Below are positions 8,881 through 17,031 of a stretch of 64,000 nucleotides of DNA, piece by piece; position 1 is the first letter of the stretch, and every line of letters starts with the position of its first letter. The notes under the pieces were generated by a model. It did not search any database, was not told where the DNA came from, and saw only the letters and a program-made list of their open reading frames with translations. This DNA is from Sphingobium sp. TKS (GTDB lineage: Bacteria > Pseudomonadota > Alphaproteobacteria > Sphingomonadales > Sphingomonadaceae). The DNA is taken from positions 1-64,000 of the forward strand of contig NZ_CP005085.1 of NCBI RefSeq assembly GCF_001563265.1. The letters are read 5' to 3'. The position numbers and the translations under genes are program-made.

Positions 8881-9278
8881 CAGCCGCGCTGCGCGTCGAT
8901 ATATTGACGCACCACGTAGAGATCGGCGACATTGCCCGAGGCCATCCGCTCGATCGCCGGGCGTCCGGCGAACAGCGGCGCCTCATTGGGTTTGCGTACC
9001 CATTCGTTGGCGGTACGGGGCAGGAGCATCTTCAGCCCCTTGTAGATCCCCATGACATAGGAGATGCGCTCCAGCGCATCCTTGGGAATCGCCGCGACCG
9101 CGCCGCGCTTCCAGGTCTGGAAGGTCGAGCGGCTGTCGAGCCCGAGAAGCTTCATCTGCTCGGCTTCCTTGAGGTCCCAGGCGTCGGCAATGCGGAAAAA
9201 GGTGCGCAGCGCCGGACCGCTCAGATCCTTGCGGCTGGGCGCTTTGGCGGGGACGCCGGAATGGGCAGTTGTGGCCAT
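8880..9278 (-). CDS. Xre/MbcA/ParS antitoxin (DUF2384)
   Basis: Antitoxin partner of the RES toxin. The N-terminal half is an Xre-like HTH (ADAWDLKEAEQMKLLGLDSR...TWKRG). The C-terminal half is the ParS toxin-binding domain (KMLLPRTANEWVRKPNEAPLFAGRPAIERM). ATG at 9278 follows a good AAGGAGATGGCC ribosome-binding site. A dyad at 9303-9323 lies in the promoter and is a candidate autoregulatory operator. The 132-residue length is normal for the family. Confidence 0.87.
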   Translation of the reverse strand: MATTAHSGVPAKAPSRKDLSGPALRTFFRIADAWDLKEAEQMKLLGLDSRSTFQTWKRGAVAAIPKDALERISYVMGIYKGLKMLLPRTANEWVRKPNEAPLFAGRPAIERMASGNVADLYVVRQYIDAQRG

Positions 9279-9302
9279 TGGCCATCTCCTTCTTTCTCTG
9301 TC

Positions 9303-9323
9303 TATGTATGATATCTGTACATA
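9303..9323. promoter_or_regulatory. Dyad upstream of the Xre/RES pair
   Basis: TATGTA (9303-9308) and TACATA (9318-9323) are inverted repeats separated by 9 bp, about 25 bp upstream of the antitoxin start on the minus strand. Autoregulatory dyads in this position are usual for toxin-antitoxin operons. No experimental basis is visible here. Confidence 0.4.
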
Positions 9324-9374
9324 ACGTCAAGAAGAGATCAGTTTTCATACACGCCGAATGCGCGCGATGCCGCG

Positions 9375-10574
9375 TCAGGGATGGCCAGAACTGCCGGCGA
9401 GCAGCCGGTCGATCTCACCCATCGCCGCGTCGAACTCGGCAAGAGCCGCATGGGGGAGGGCGGTAGCCTGGTCCAAAGACGCCGGCTGCCCATCCCTTCC
9501 CGGTTCTTCGACGACCAGCAGGGCCTTCCCCTTGACCGTCTCCCGCCGTGCCATGCGCGCCGCCACAAGGGCGTCGCCGATCGCATAGGTGCCGCGCCGA
9601 CTGATCCCGAACGCCCAGGTGATCTGATCGAGCCCGAGTGGCGCAAAACCAGCGAGCAGGATCCACACCTGCGGTGCCCGCGCGCTCGAGCGCAGGTGCC
9701 CCAACTGCTCGCGCATCAGCACCGCGCGCCGCCGCGCTTGCGCGACCAGCTCGGCAAGCCGGGTCACGCTGCGCTGGAGGCTGCGGGCCGCCAGCATGGC
9801 GCGTTCGCCCGGCCAGAGCTGCGGCTGCAGCGTTTGCGCCGTCACCGCGCCGGGGCAGGGGAGGGCGCGGGCCCACGCGCCGGACGCGGTCAGCAGCCGC
9901 CCCAGCGCGGCATCGACCGCCCAGAGCGGGGTGCGCGTGGCGGCCTGCTCGATCGCCACCGCGCGGTTCCCAAACGAACGGATTTGCACCGCGCGCTCCA
10001 GCGGCGCGAACCGCGGATCGGCGCGCAGCAGCGCGTGCAGGCGGGCCAGACCCGCGAAGGGCAGGGGGGTCTCGTCATCCGCGCCGGCCTGTTTCATTAG
10101 CGTGATCGCCCTGCCGATCGCTTCCTCCGCCAGCGCGTCTTCGGCTTGCATCGGGCGGTCGGCCCCGAAGCGAGCGGCCAGAGCGATGGTCTGCGCGGCA
10201 TCGGCGAGCGGTTCCCACGGATGACGGCTGAGTTCGCCGAGCAGGGCGCGGACCACGGCATAGGCGGAGCAGCCGGTGAGGGGTGTCTCTTGGGGGCCGC
10301 GGTCGAGCCCGGCGAACCAGGCGTTGAACCGGTGTTCGGCGTCCGCAAATCCCGCTTGCGCCAGGGATGAAAGCAACACCTCCCGCAGCAGCCCTACGCA
10401 GAACAGCCGTTTTTCGATATCGGTGAGGCTGGCGAGGAGCCCGTCGAGCCGGCCGAGCGCCAGCGCGCATTCGCCTTGCGCGAGGGCGAGCTCCTCGGGT
10501 GGGACGTCGGTGTCGGCGGCGAGGGGATGGAAGCGCTCCATGCCGGATGTGTAGTGAATGCCAAAACACTGCAC
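9375..10574 (-). CDS. DUF1612 / HTH domain protein (RHE_PE00001 family)
   Basis: A protein of about 400 residues of the DUF1612 family with a C-terminal winged HTH (LLAGFAPLGLDQITWAFGISRRGTYAIGDALV). It is common on rhizobial and sphingomonad plasmids and phages, and no function is established. The protein is Ala-rich and acidic without membrane segments. The track-length start at 10574 is GTG; ATG 10541 is an alternative, and neither has a convincing ribosome-binding site. A strong inverted repeat 28 bp upstream may be its operator. It ends 26 bases upstream of the Xre/RES promoter region, on the same strand. Confidence 0.7.
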   Translation of the reverse strand: MQCFGIHYTSGMERFHPLAADTDVPPEELALAQGECALALGRLDGLLASLTDIEKRLFCVGLLREVLLSSLAQAGFADAEHRFNAWFAGLDRGPQETPLTGCSAYAVVRALLGELSRHPWEPLADAAQTIALAARFGADRPMQAEDALAEEAIGRAITLMKQAGADDETPLPFAGLARLHALLRADPRFAPLERAVQIRSFGNRAVAIEQAATRTPLWAVDAALGRLLTASGAWARALPCPGAVTAQTLQPQLWPGERAMLAARSLQRSVTRLAELVAQARRRAVLMREQLGHLRSSARAPQVWILLAGFAPLGLDQITWAFGISRRGTYAIGDALVAARMARRETVKGKALLVVEEPGRDGQPASLDQATALPHAALAEFDAAMGEIDRLLAGSSGHP

Positions 10575-10601
10575 AACTACTCAGGTGGTTGGTGAACGAA
10601 C

Positions 10602-10625
10602 ATGTGATAATTGCACTTATCACAT
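10602..10625. promoter_or_regulatory. Inverted repeat ATGTGATAA-N6-TTATCACAT
   Basis: Perfect 9-bp arms with a 6-bp spacer lie 28 bp upstream of the DUF1612 gene and 25 bp from the IS6100 end. The size and symmetry fit an operator for a dimeric HTH protein. Autoregulation by the DUF1612 protein is a guess. Confidence 0.45.
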
Positions 10626-10650
10626 AAGCAGATTTGACCGTTCTTTATAA

Positions 10651-11530
10651 GGCTCTGTTGCAAAGATTGGCGGCAGTCAGAGGTAGGCTGTCGCTCTGCG
10701 CCGATCAGGCGGCTGCTGCGAAATGGTGGTTGAGCATGCCCATGGCCTCCGTCAGCGCCGAGGGCCCAATGCCAAAAGCTCTCTCCACAAGGCGCACCTC
10801 GCCCCTGATGCCGGGCTGCAGGCACCAGGGGCGAGCCTGTCCTTTGCGCAGGGCTCGCATGACTTCGAATCCCTTGATCGTGGCATAGGCCGTGGGGATC
10901 GATTTGAAACCGCGCACCGGCTTGATCAGTATCTTGAGCTTTCCGTGATCGGCCTCGATCACGTTATTGAGATACTTCACCTGCCGGTGGGCCGTCTCCC
11001 GGTCCAGCTTTCCTTCGCGCTTCAATTCGGTGATCGCTGCACCATAGCTCGGCGCTTTGTCGGTATTGAGCGTGGCAGGCTTTTCCCAGTGCTTCAGGCC
11101 TCGCAGGGCCTTGCCCAGGAACCGCTTCGCTGCCTTGGCGCTGCGGGTCGGCGACAGGTAGAAATCGATCGTGTCGCCCCGCTTGTCGACTGCCCGGTAC
11201 AGGTAGGTCCACTTGCCCCGCACCTTGACGTAGGTTTCATCCAGGCGCCAGCTCGGATCAAAGCCACGCCGCCAGAACCAGCGCAGCCGCTTCTCCATCT
11301 CCGGGGCGTAGCACTGGACCCAGCGATAGATCGTCGTATGGTCGACCGAAATGCCGCGTTCCGCCAGCATTTCCTCAAGGTCGCGATAGCTGATCGGATA
11401 GCGACAATACCAGCGCACCGCCCACAGGATCACATCACCCTGGAAATGGCGCCACTTGAAATCCGTCATCGTTCCGTCCGTCCAATCTCCGCCAAGCATG
11501 CTCAAGCTTCACGATTTTTGCAACAGAGCC
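10651..11530 (-). mobile_element. IS6100 copy 1
   Basis: Exactly 880 bp with GGCTCTGTTGCAAA and TTTGCAACAGAGCC ends, which is the size and termini of IS6100. The 8-bp flanks (CTTTATAA left, GGCCATCG right) do not match, so this copy was left by recombination or an adjacent deletion, not a simple insertion. The right flank cuts the lgt gene. A copy with the same length and orientation lies 30,930 bp downstream. Confidence 0.97.
10705..11469 (-). CDS. tnpA: IS6100 transposase
   Basis: IS6-family DDE transposase. The first Asp lies in WRLDETYVKVRGKWTYLYR, the second in LNTDKAPSYG, and the Glu in NNVIEADHGKLK. MTDFKWRHF at 11469 is the usual start; an in-frame start at 11505 would add 12 residues. 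The sequence matches what I know of IS6100 and is identical in length and frame to copy 2. Confidence 0.96.
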   Translation of the reverse strand: MTDFKWRHFQGDVILWAVRWYCRYPISYRDLEEMLAERGISVDHTTIYRWVQCYAPEMEKRLRWFWRRGFDPSWRLDETYVKVRGKWTYLYRAVDKRGDTIDFYLSPTRSAKAAKRFLGKALRGLKHWEKPATLNTDKAPSYGAAITELKREGKLDRETAHRQVKYLNNVIEADHGKLKILIKPVRGFKSIPTAYATIKGFEVMRALRKGQARPWCLQPGIRGEVRLVERAFGIGPSALTEAMGMLNHHFAAAA

Positions 11531-12044
11531 GGCCATCGTGGCTTCCGGGGAAGACGATCGCCCAAGGGATGTCGGACGGCTTGCCCCAAAGCTCGCCGTT
11601 CACGAAGTTCGCGAGGCGGCCGAGGAACAGGCCGATCGGCACCGTGCAGGCGACATAATCGTGGACCCGCAGCCAATCGAGACGGTGCCGTCGCGCGAAC
11701 AGGATCAGCGCGAGCGAGACGCCGGCGGCACCCCCGTGGAATGACATGCCGCCGTCCCAGAGCTTTAGGATTTGCAGGGGGTGAAGGATCATCTCGGGGC
11801 CATAGAAGATCACATAGCCTAGCCGACCACCCAGGATTACGCCGAGCGTTGCGTAGAATACGAGATCATCCGCCTGCTGGCGGTTCATGGGAGCGGCCGG
11901 TTGAGCGATCAGCCGCAGCAGATACCACCATCCGGCAATGATGCCGATGATATAAGCCAGCGAGTACCACCTGATGTCGAGCGGCCCGATGGAAAGGGCG
12001 ATCGGACTTAAGCCGAGGCTGGAAAAAGCAATGTGGCTATCCAA
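11531..12044 (-). pseudogene. lgt: lgt (prolipoprotein diacylglyceryl transferase), 3' end removed by IS6100
   Basis: Lgt attaches diacylglycerol to the lipobox Cys of prelipoproteins. The N-terminal 171 residues are typical, with several membrane segments, [10 protein letters not shown], and the conserved [11 protein letters not shown] motif. The frame then runs into the IS6100 end and stops after nine foreign residues. About 100 residues are missing, so it is probably inactive. The likely start is TTG 12044 behind GGAGGAAATGATCA. It was the last gene of the sulfur operon that starts at 15275. Confidence 0.85.
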
Positions 12045-12090
12045 TGATCATTTCCTCCAGCGAGAACGGGCGCCTGATCGCACTTTGGGC

Positions 12091-12477
12091 CTATTCCGGT
12101 GCGATCGAGGCACCAGCCTCTTTGAGCGCCGAAAACCCGCCCGGAACGTGGACGACGTTCTCAACGCCCATTTCCTTGAGTGATTTCGCGGCAAGAGCCG
12201 AGCGGGCACCGGACCCACAATAGAGCACCAACCGCGATGAGGCGGCGAGTTTCGCATTGTGAGTAGGGCTTTCCGGGTCAACCTGGAACTCCAGCAGGCC
12301 ACGCGGCACATGCACCGCGCTAGCGACGAGGCCCGTTTTCGCGACCTCCGCCGGCTCTCGGATGTCAACAAATTGCACGTCGGGAGCCCCGACGAGCCGG
12401 GCCGCATCCTCGGGCGAGAGACTTTCAACAACGGCATTGGCTTCAGAAACCAGCTGTTTCGAGGTACGTGTCAGCAT
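12091..12477 (-). CDS. Rhodanese-like sulfurtransferase
   Basis: Single-domain rhodanese of 128 residues. The active-site loop LVLYCGSGARSALAAKSL carries the catalytic Cys, and VQFVDIREPAEV is the usual N-terminal signature. It would pass persulfide sulfur between acceptors next to the persulfide dioxygenase gene. ATG 12477 follows AGGAGAAGATTG, a strong ribosome-binding site. Cytoplasmic; no signal peptide. Confidence 0.9.
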   Translation of the reverse strand: MLTRTSKQLVSEANAVVESLSPEDAARLVGAPDVQFVDIREPAEVAKTGLVASAVHVPRGLLEFQVDPESPTHNAKLAASSRLVLYCGSGARSALAAKSLKEMGVENVVHVPGGFSALKEAGASIAPE

Positions 12478-12511
12478 CAATCTTCTCCTAAAATGAACCT
12501 GTATAAGTCTC

Positions 12512-13261
12512 TCAGCCTTGTTCGGACTTGCCGCCAATCTGGCGTAGCAGCTCGGGCAGGTCTGTCGGGCAATCACCGCACAGCTTGTTCGCGGGAACGG
12601 CAACATCGATCTTCTTGGGATATGGAAGATCGAGAGCATCCATGATCGCCACGAATTCCTGAACGGTCTTGCCCGCAAGACGGGGGTTCCGCTCGCGCTC
12701 CTGCGCCACCGTCGTGATATGGCGATGATTGTAGTCATGGGCGGGGAAGATCAGGCCATCGCCTGGCAGGGTGAAAATCTTCTGCGTCACCGACTGATAG
12801 AGCGTGGCGGCGTCACCGTTCTGGAAGTCGGTGCGGCCACAGCCGTCGATGAGCAGTGCGTCGCCCGTGAAAGCGCGGAGAACGCCGGGCTGATCAACAA
12901 GGTAGGTGTGATGGGCGTCGGTATGCCCCGGCGTAAACAGTGGCTGAAGGGTGAGCGCGCCGACCGTCAATGGCTGGTCCTCGGCGACCCCAACGTCAGC
13001 ACAGGGCAGGCCGTCCATGGCGGGGTACGCGATTTTGGAGCCGGTCAGGCTTCGCAGGTAGCAGGCCGATGTGACGTGGTCCGCATGCACATGGGTTTCC
13101 AGCGTATAGGCCAGTTCAAGATCCAGTTCCTGAAGTGCCGCCAGGTCGCGTTCGATCGTCTCCAGGACAGGATCGATCAGGACTGCCTTGCGCGTCTCGG
13201 GACAGGCGAGGAGATAGGTGTAAGTCGAGGACTCCGGCTCGAAAAGCTGACGAAAGATCAT
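12512..13261 (-). CDS. Metallo-beta-lactamase-fold persulfide dioxygenase (ETHE1/Blh-like)
   Basis: A protein of 249 residues with the metal-binding THVHADH motif, a further His in FTPGHTDAHHTYL, an Asp in FTGDALLIDGCGRTDF, and a late His in FPAHDYN. This pattern marks the ETHE1/persulfide dioxygenase branch, which oxidises glutathione persulfide to sulfite with an Fe(II) centre. The neighbouring rhodanese and TauE-type exporter fit this function. Start ATG 13261; a long in-frame upstream extension overlaps tauE and is not credible. Confidence 0.88.
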   Translation of the reverse strand: MIFRQLFEPESSTYTYLLACPETRKAVLIDPVLETIERDLAALQELDLELAYTLETHVHADHVTSACYLRSLTGSKIAYPAMDGLPCADVGVAEDQPLTVGALTLQPLFTPGHTDAHHTYLVDQPGVLRAFTGDALLIDGCGRTDFQNGDAATLYQSVTQKIFTLPGDGLIFPAHDYNHRHITTVAQERERNPRLAGKTVQEFVAIMDALDLPYPKKIDVAVPANKLCGDCPTDLPELLRQIGGKSEQG

Positions 13262-13280
13262 GATCGGTCTCCAAGGGTGC

Positions 13281-14060
13281 TTAGCTGCCGATCGCGCCCA
13301 GGCTGCGGAACAGCATGTAGGCGGCCACGGCCAACAGGACGAAGGCGAAGATTCGAGTGAGCAGGCTCTTGTGGTCGGCAAGGCGGACTGCGGTTCGCAT
13401 GCCAGCGATGCCGCCGCCGACGCCGCCCGCGATGAAGAAGCCGGCCACGCGCCAGTCCACGAGCCCTGACAGTGCGTAGTTGAGGGCTGTCGCCGAGCCG
13501 AACGCTCCCACGGAAAACAGCGAGGACCCGACCGCATTGAGGATTGGCATGCCGCTTCCCAGCATGATGCCGGGTACGATCAGAAAGCCGCCGCCGATGC
13601 CGAAGAACCCGGACAGCAGGCCGGCGAGAAGCCCGATAACGACGAGCCGTACAGCGATCGGCCGCGTGATGTGCACGCCGGGATCACCGCCGCCGGATTT
13701 ACCTCTCAGCATGGAAACCCCGACCACGACCATGACGCCTGCGAACAGCACCAGCAGGTGCTGACCCGCCACCATCTTGCCGAGGGTCGAACCAATCAGG
13801 GCACCGGTGACACCCGATGCTCCGAAAACAAGGGCGCACGGCCACTTCACGGTTCCGGCGCGTGCGTGCTGGACCAGGTTAGCAAAGGCATTGGCGGCGA
13901 CCGCCAGCGCGCTCGTGCCGATCGCGACGTGCGGGTCCTTCATGCCGACGACGTAAAGGAGCAACGGCATAGCCAGGATCGAGCCGCCGCCGCCGATCAC
14001 GCCCAACGTGAAACCAACGATCACGCCGGATAGGAGGGTGAGGAGATCGACCGGCGTCAT
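13281..14060 (-). CDS. TauE/SafE-family sulfite/sulfur exporter
   Basis: Integral membrane protein of 259 residues with about eight hydrophobic segments. Two TauE repeats are visible, each with a Gly-rich motif (GVIGGGGSILAMPLLLY near residue 20 and GFFGIGGGFLIVPGIML near residue 150). In this context it would export sulfite or another oxidised sulfur product. ATG 14060 lies 3 bases from the end of the upstream YeeE-like gene, so the two are co-transcribed. Confidence 0.87.
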   Translation of the reverse strand: MTPVDLLTLLSGVIVGFTLGVIGGGGSILAMPLLLYVVGMKDPHVAIGTSALAVAANAFANLVQHARAGTVKWPCALVFGASGVTGALIGSTLGKMVAGQHLLVLFAGVMVVVGVSMLRGKSGGGDPGVHITRPIAVRLVVIGLLAGLLSGFFGIGGGFLIVPGIMLGSGMPILNAVGSSLFSVGAFGSATALNYALSGLVDWRVAGFFIAGGVGGGIAGMRTAVRLADHKSLLTRIFAFVLLAVAAYMLFRSLGAIGS

Positions 14061-14063
14061 AGG

Positions 14064-14534
14064 TTAGCTTCCCACCCTCGCCGCCCGATAGCGTTCGAGA
14101 AGAGCGAAGGAGCCCATGCCGACCAGCATCGCCATGACGAACACCAGCGCCGCCGGCGCACCCAGGCTCAAGGCGACGAGGGCGGGGCCAGGACAATATC
14201 CGACAAGGCCCCATCCGATGCCGAACAGGGCGGCGCCGACGAGAAGCTTTCCATCAAGGGCCCGGTTCGATGGTCCGTTGAACGTAGCGGCGAAAAGCGG
14301 GGCAGTGCGCCTTCGGCCGAGTGCGAACCCTAACGCTGCAACGATGACCGCCGAGACCAGCACCAGGACGAGGCTCGGGTCCCAAGATGGCGAGGTGACA
14401 TCGAGGAACGCCAGAACCTTGCTTGGGCTGACCATGGCGGAGACGATCAGGCCCAAGCCGAAAATGAACCCCGAGGCTAAGGCGGCGAGGAGCTTCGTCA
14501 CTGTCTCAGAGTCCGACGATGTGGCGGGCGACAT
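14064..14534 (-). CDS. YeeE/YedE-like membrane protein (DUF6691), second of pair
   Basis: Small membrane protein with four predicted helices and the YeeE motif GIGWGLVGYCPGPALVAL, whose conserved Cys is thought to handle thiosulfate or persulfide sulfur. The longest start (14534) overlaps the upstream gene by 29 bases; GTG 14501, just after the upstream stop, is equally plausible. Pairs of half-size YeeE proteins beside TauE and persulfide dioxygenase are a recurrent arrangement. Confidence 0.83.
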   Translation of the reverse strand: MSPATSSDSETVTKLLAALASGFIFGLGLIVSAMVSPSKVLAFLDVTSPSWDPSLVLVLVSAVIVAALGFALGRRRTAPLFAATFNGPSNRALDGKLLVGAALFGIGWGLVGYCPGPALVALSLGAPAALVFVMAMLVGMGSFALLERYRAARVGS

Positions 14535-14934
14535 ACACAGTCACCGCAGCGGTGATGAGGAAGACGCTGGTTGCGGCAAGTGAGCGCGGCGAGAGCCTGG
14601 CTATCCCGCAGACGCCATGCCCGCTGGTGCAGCCACTTCCTAGTCGCGTCCCAAATCCTACCAGGAGACCGGCCGCGACCACGACCATGAGGGGTGCAGG
14701 CATCGTGAGGTCTGGCAGCGCGCGCCCTGCCGCACGATAGAGCAAGGGCGCGGCGATCAGGCCGGCCAGGAACGTTGCGCGCCACGCTGCATCGCCTCGA
14801 GCCGGCGCAAGAATGCCTCCGACGATGCCGCTGATGCCGGCGATCCGTCCGTTCGCAATCCAGAGGAGCGCGGCCGAGAGGCCGATGAGCGCACCGCCCA
14901 GGATAGCCGAATATGGGGTGAAGCCCTCCATCAT
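14506..14934 (-). CDS. YeeE/YedE-like membrane protein, first of pair
   Basis: A protein of 142 residues with a YeeE half-transporter fold. GFGTRLGSGCTSGHGVCGI contains the hallmark SGCTSGHG motif with its sulfur-binding Cys. ATG 14934 (or 14931) overlaps the stop of the ArsR gene, so translation is coupled. Together with the DUF6691 protein it would form the two-part transporter for thiosulfate or sulfane sulfur. Confidence 0.87.
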   Translation of the reverse strand: MMEGFTPYSAILGGALIGLSAALLWIANGRIAGISGIVGGILAPARGDAAWRATFLAGLIAAPLLYRAAGRALPDLTMPAPLMVVVAAGLLVGFGTRLGSGCTSGHGVCGIARLSPRSLAATSVFLITAAVTVYVARHIVGL

Positions 14935-15275
14935 CAGGATGGACCTTGCTCGACGCCGCCCTCGGCGCAGAACAGCTTGTAGAGTTCGGTAAGGATCGGC
15001 AGCACGCGCTCGGACGTGATCCGGTAGTAGATCGTAGTTCGCGCGCGGCGCGTTCCCACCAGGCCTTCGTCGCGCAGCGTTGCCAGATGCCGGGACAGAT
15101 TGGACTGTGTCAGCCCAAGGCGTTCGCCCAGTTCGCCGACCGACAATTCCCCGCCAAGCAGGCTGCACAGGATCATCAGCCGGTGCCGGCTCGCAAGCGA
15201 GCGCAAGAACGCTTCAGCTTCGCCGGCTTTTTCCTCCAAAAGCTCCGGAGACATCGCAGCGAGAAAAAGTGACAC
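14934..15275 (-). CDS. ArsR-family regulator of the sulfur operon (BigR/SqrR-like)
   Basis: ArsR/SmtB winged-helix repressor. The HTH is RLGLTQSNLSRHLATLRDEGLV, followed by a beta wing (RRARTTIYYRI). Two Cys residues, in LMILCSLLGG and YKLFCAEGG, are placed like the redox pair of BigR/SqrR, which form a polysulfide bridge and release DNA. GTG 15275 with GGAG upstream is the better-supported start; ATG 15254 is an alternative without a good ribosome-binding site. It heads the operon that runs to lgt. Confidence 0.82.
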   Translation of the reverse strand: MSLFLAAMSPELLEEKAGEAEAFLRSLASRHRLMILCSLLGGELSVGELGERLGLTQSNLSRHLATLRDEGLVGTRRARTTIYYRITSERVLPILTELYKLFCAEGGVEQGPS

Positions 15276-15292
15276 GGCTACTCCAAGAATCC

Positions 15293-15310
15293 TATATGAG
15301 GCATATATGA
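15293..15310. promoter_or_regulatory. Repeated TATATGA words, candidate ArsR operator
   Basis: TATATGA occurs at 15293-15299 and 15304-15310, an 11-bp period (one helical turn), in an AT-rich patch immediately upstream of the ArsR gene. AT-rich operators in this position are usual for BigR-type regulators. Assigned by position and composition only. Confidence 0.45.
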
Positions 15311-15501
15311 TAGAACGGCGTTGAATCAAGCGCCCGCTTAGGAGGTTCGTTGTGAGCTGCTATTTCGCCAGAACTGTCGAGGCACCTTGTAAGCGAACGG
15401 TAAGCCGAACCGCTGAGGCGCTTGAGCGCCAAGCGGCGGAGCCGATCGACGCGACTGCCCAGCTGGCTTCCAGGCTGCGTCTCGTCTTGGATCAGATGTA
15501 G

Positions 15502-16971
15502 ATGTTGGACCGACGCTCGCTGTTGGTCGGCGGAGCGGCCTTGTTCGCCACCGCCGCTTGCTCGCGCTCCGCCTCGACTGGCAGCGGCGGGCAGACTCCG
15601 CTTCCGGTGCCGCCCCTGCTGGACGCAGGGGCGAGCCGCTCGTTCGCCCTACGTGTCCAATCGGGAACGACCTCTTTTTATCCCGGCCGCCCGAGCGACA
15701 CGCTCGGGTACAATGGCAGCTATCTCGGGCCAACGATCAGGGTGCGTCGCGGGGATGATGTCGCGGCTGCCGTGACCAACGGGCTTGGGGCGGACACGAC
15801 TGTGCATTGGCACGGGCTTCTGGTCCCCGGAGAACTGGACGGAGGCCCTCATCAGCTGATCGCGCCGGGTGCGACCTGGCGACCCACGCTCCCGATCCGG
15901 CAGCCAGCAGCGACGCTGCTTTATCACTCTCACGTCCATGGTTTGACGGCCGAGCAAGTCTATTCAGGGTTGGCCGGGGCATTGCTGGTAACCGATGACG
16001 AAGAGCAGGGCCTGGGCCTGCCCTCCGAATATGGCGTGGATGACCTGCCGCTGCTTATTCAGGATCGCCAGTTTGAAGATGGTCGCCTTGTCCTGCCGGG
16101 CGGCATGATGGTCGCCATGCAGGGGCGACGCGGCGACACGATCCTGGTGAACGGCGCGGTTAACCCTTCCGCGGTGGTCCCCAATCGGTTGGTCCGCCTG
16201 CGGCTCGTCAACGCATCGAACGCCAGGATCTACGAACTATCGTTCAGCGATCAGCGCAGCTTTCACTGGATCGGCACCGAAGGCGGCCTGCTAGAAAGGG
16301 CAGTGGAGATCGCGGCTATAGCCTTGGCCCCAGGGCAGCGCGCTGAGCTTCTCGTGGATTTCACGGACGGCAGAGCCGCTTCGCTTGTGACGGCGATCGA
16401 TAGCAACAACTCGATGACGGGCGGGATGGGGATGATGGGGCGAAGCGCCGGCAGGGGCAATGCCAACGCGCCCGCGACCGTGGTGCGGTTCGAGCCGCGG
16501 CCGATGGGACAGGCTCGTGCCAGCGGGGCGGTGCCGGCCCTTCTCGCATCGCGAGCTCGGCCTGACGCCAGCAAGGCGGTGCGCCGCCGCCGCCTCGTCC
16601 TTAACATGGGCATGGGCGGCATGATGGGATCAGCAAGCGGAGGTGGCGGGCTGACGATCAACGGCAAGCCATTCGACATGAACCGCATCGATGAGACCGT
16701 GAAGCTCGGCTCCACCGAGATATGGGAGGTGTCTGGCGAAATGATGCGCCACCCGATCCATATTCATGGCGTCCACTTTGATGTTCTCAGCCGGGCCGGC
16801 GGGAGGCCGGACGTTCTTGATCAGGGGCCGCGCGACACGGTGCTTGTCAGGGAGCCCGTGGAGCTTCTCATCCGCTTCGATCATCCGGCCAAGAGTGCTC
16901 CCTTCATGTACCACTGCCATATCCTTGAACATGAGGATAACGGGATGATGGGCCAGTTTAGTGTTGCTTAG
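15502..16971 (+). CDS. Multicopper oxidase (CueO/laccase-like), Tat-exported
   Basis: Periplasmic copper oxidase of 489 residues. The N-terminus DRRSLLVGGAALFATAAC looks like a twin-arginine signal overlapping a lipobox. All four copper motifs are present: HWHG, HSHVHG, HPIHIHGVHF and YHCHILEHEDNGMM. Met-rich stretches (GMGMMGR, MGMGGMMG) in the second half resemble the substrate-binding insert of CueO, which oxidises Cu(I). It lies divergent from the sulfur operon and upstream of a DsrE-like gene. Confidence 0.9.
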   Translation: MLDRRSLLVGGAALFATAACSRSASTGSGGQTPLPVPPLLDAGASRSFALRVQSGTTSFYPGRPSDTLGYNGSYLGPTIRVRRGDDVAAAVTNGLGADTTVHWHGLLVPGELDGGPHQLIAPGATWRPTLPIRQPAATLLYHSHVHGLTAEQVYSGLAGALLVTDDEEQGLGLPSEYGVDDLPLLIQDRQFEDGRLVLPGGMMVAMQGRRGDTILVNGAVNPSAVVPNRLVRLRLVNASNARIYELSFSDQRSFHWIGTEGGLLERAVEIAAIALAPGQRAELLVDFTDGRAASLVTAIDSNNSMTGGMGMMGRSAGRGNANAPATVVRFEPRPMGQARASGAVPALLASRARPDASKAVRRRRLVLNMGMGGMMGSASGGGGLTINGKPFDMNRIDETVKLGSTEIWEVSGEMMRHPIHIHGVHFDVLSRAGGRPDVLDQGPRDTVLVREPVELLIRFDHPAKSAPFMYHCHILEHEDNGMMGQFSVA

Positions 16972-17031
16972 CGGCAGGTCACCGTTTTCGCGGTGCGCAT
17001 CCAGCCTCTGCGGCTCAAGGGGAGAGCAACG

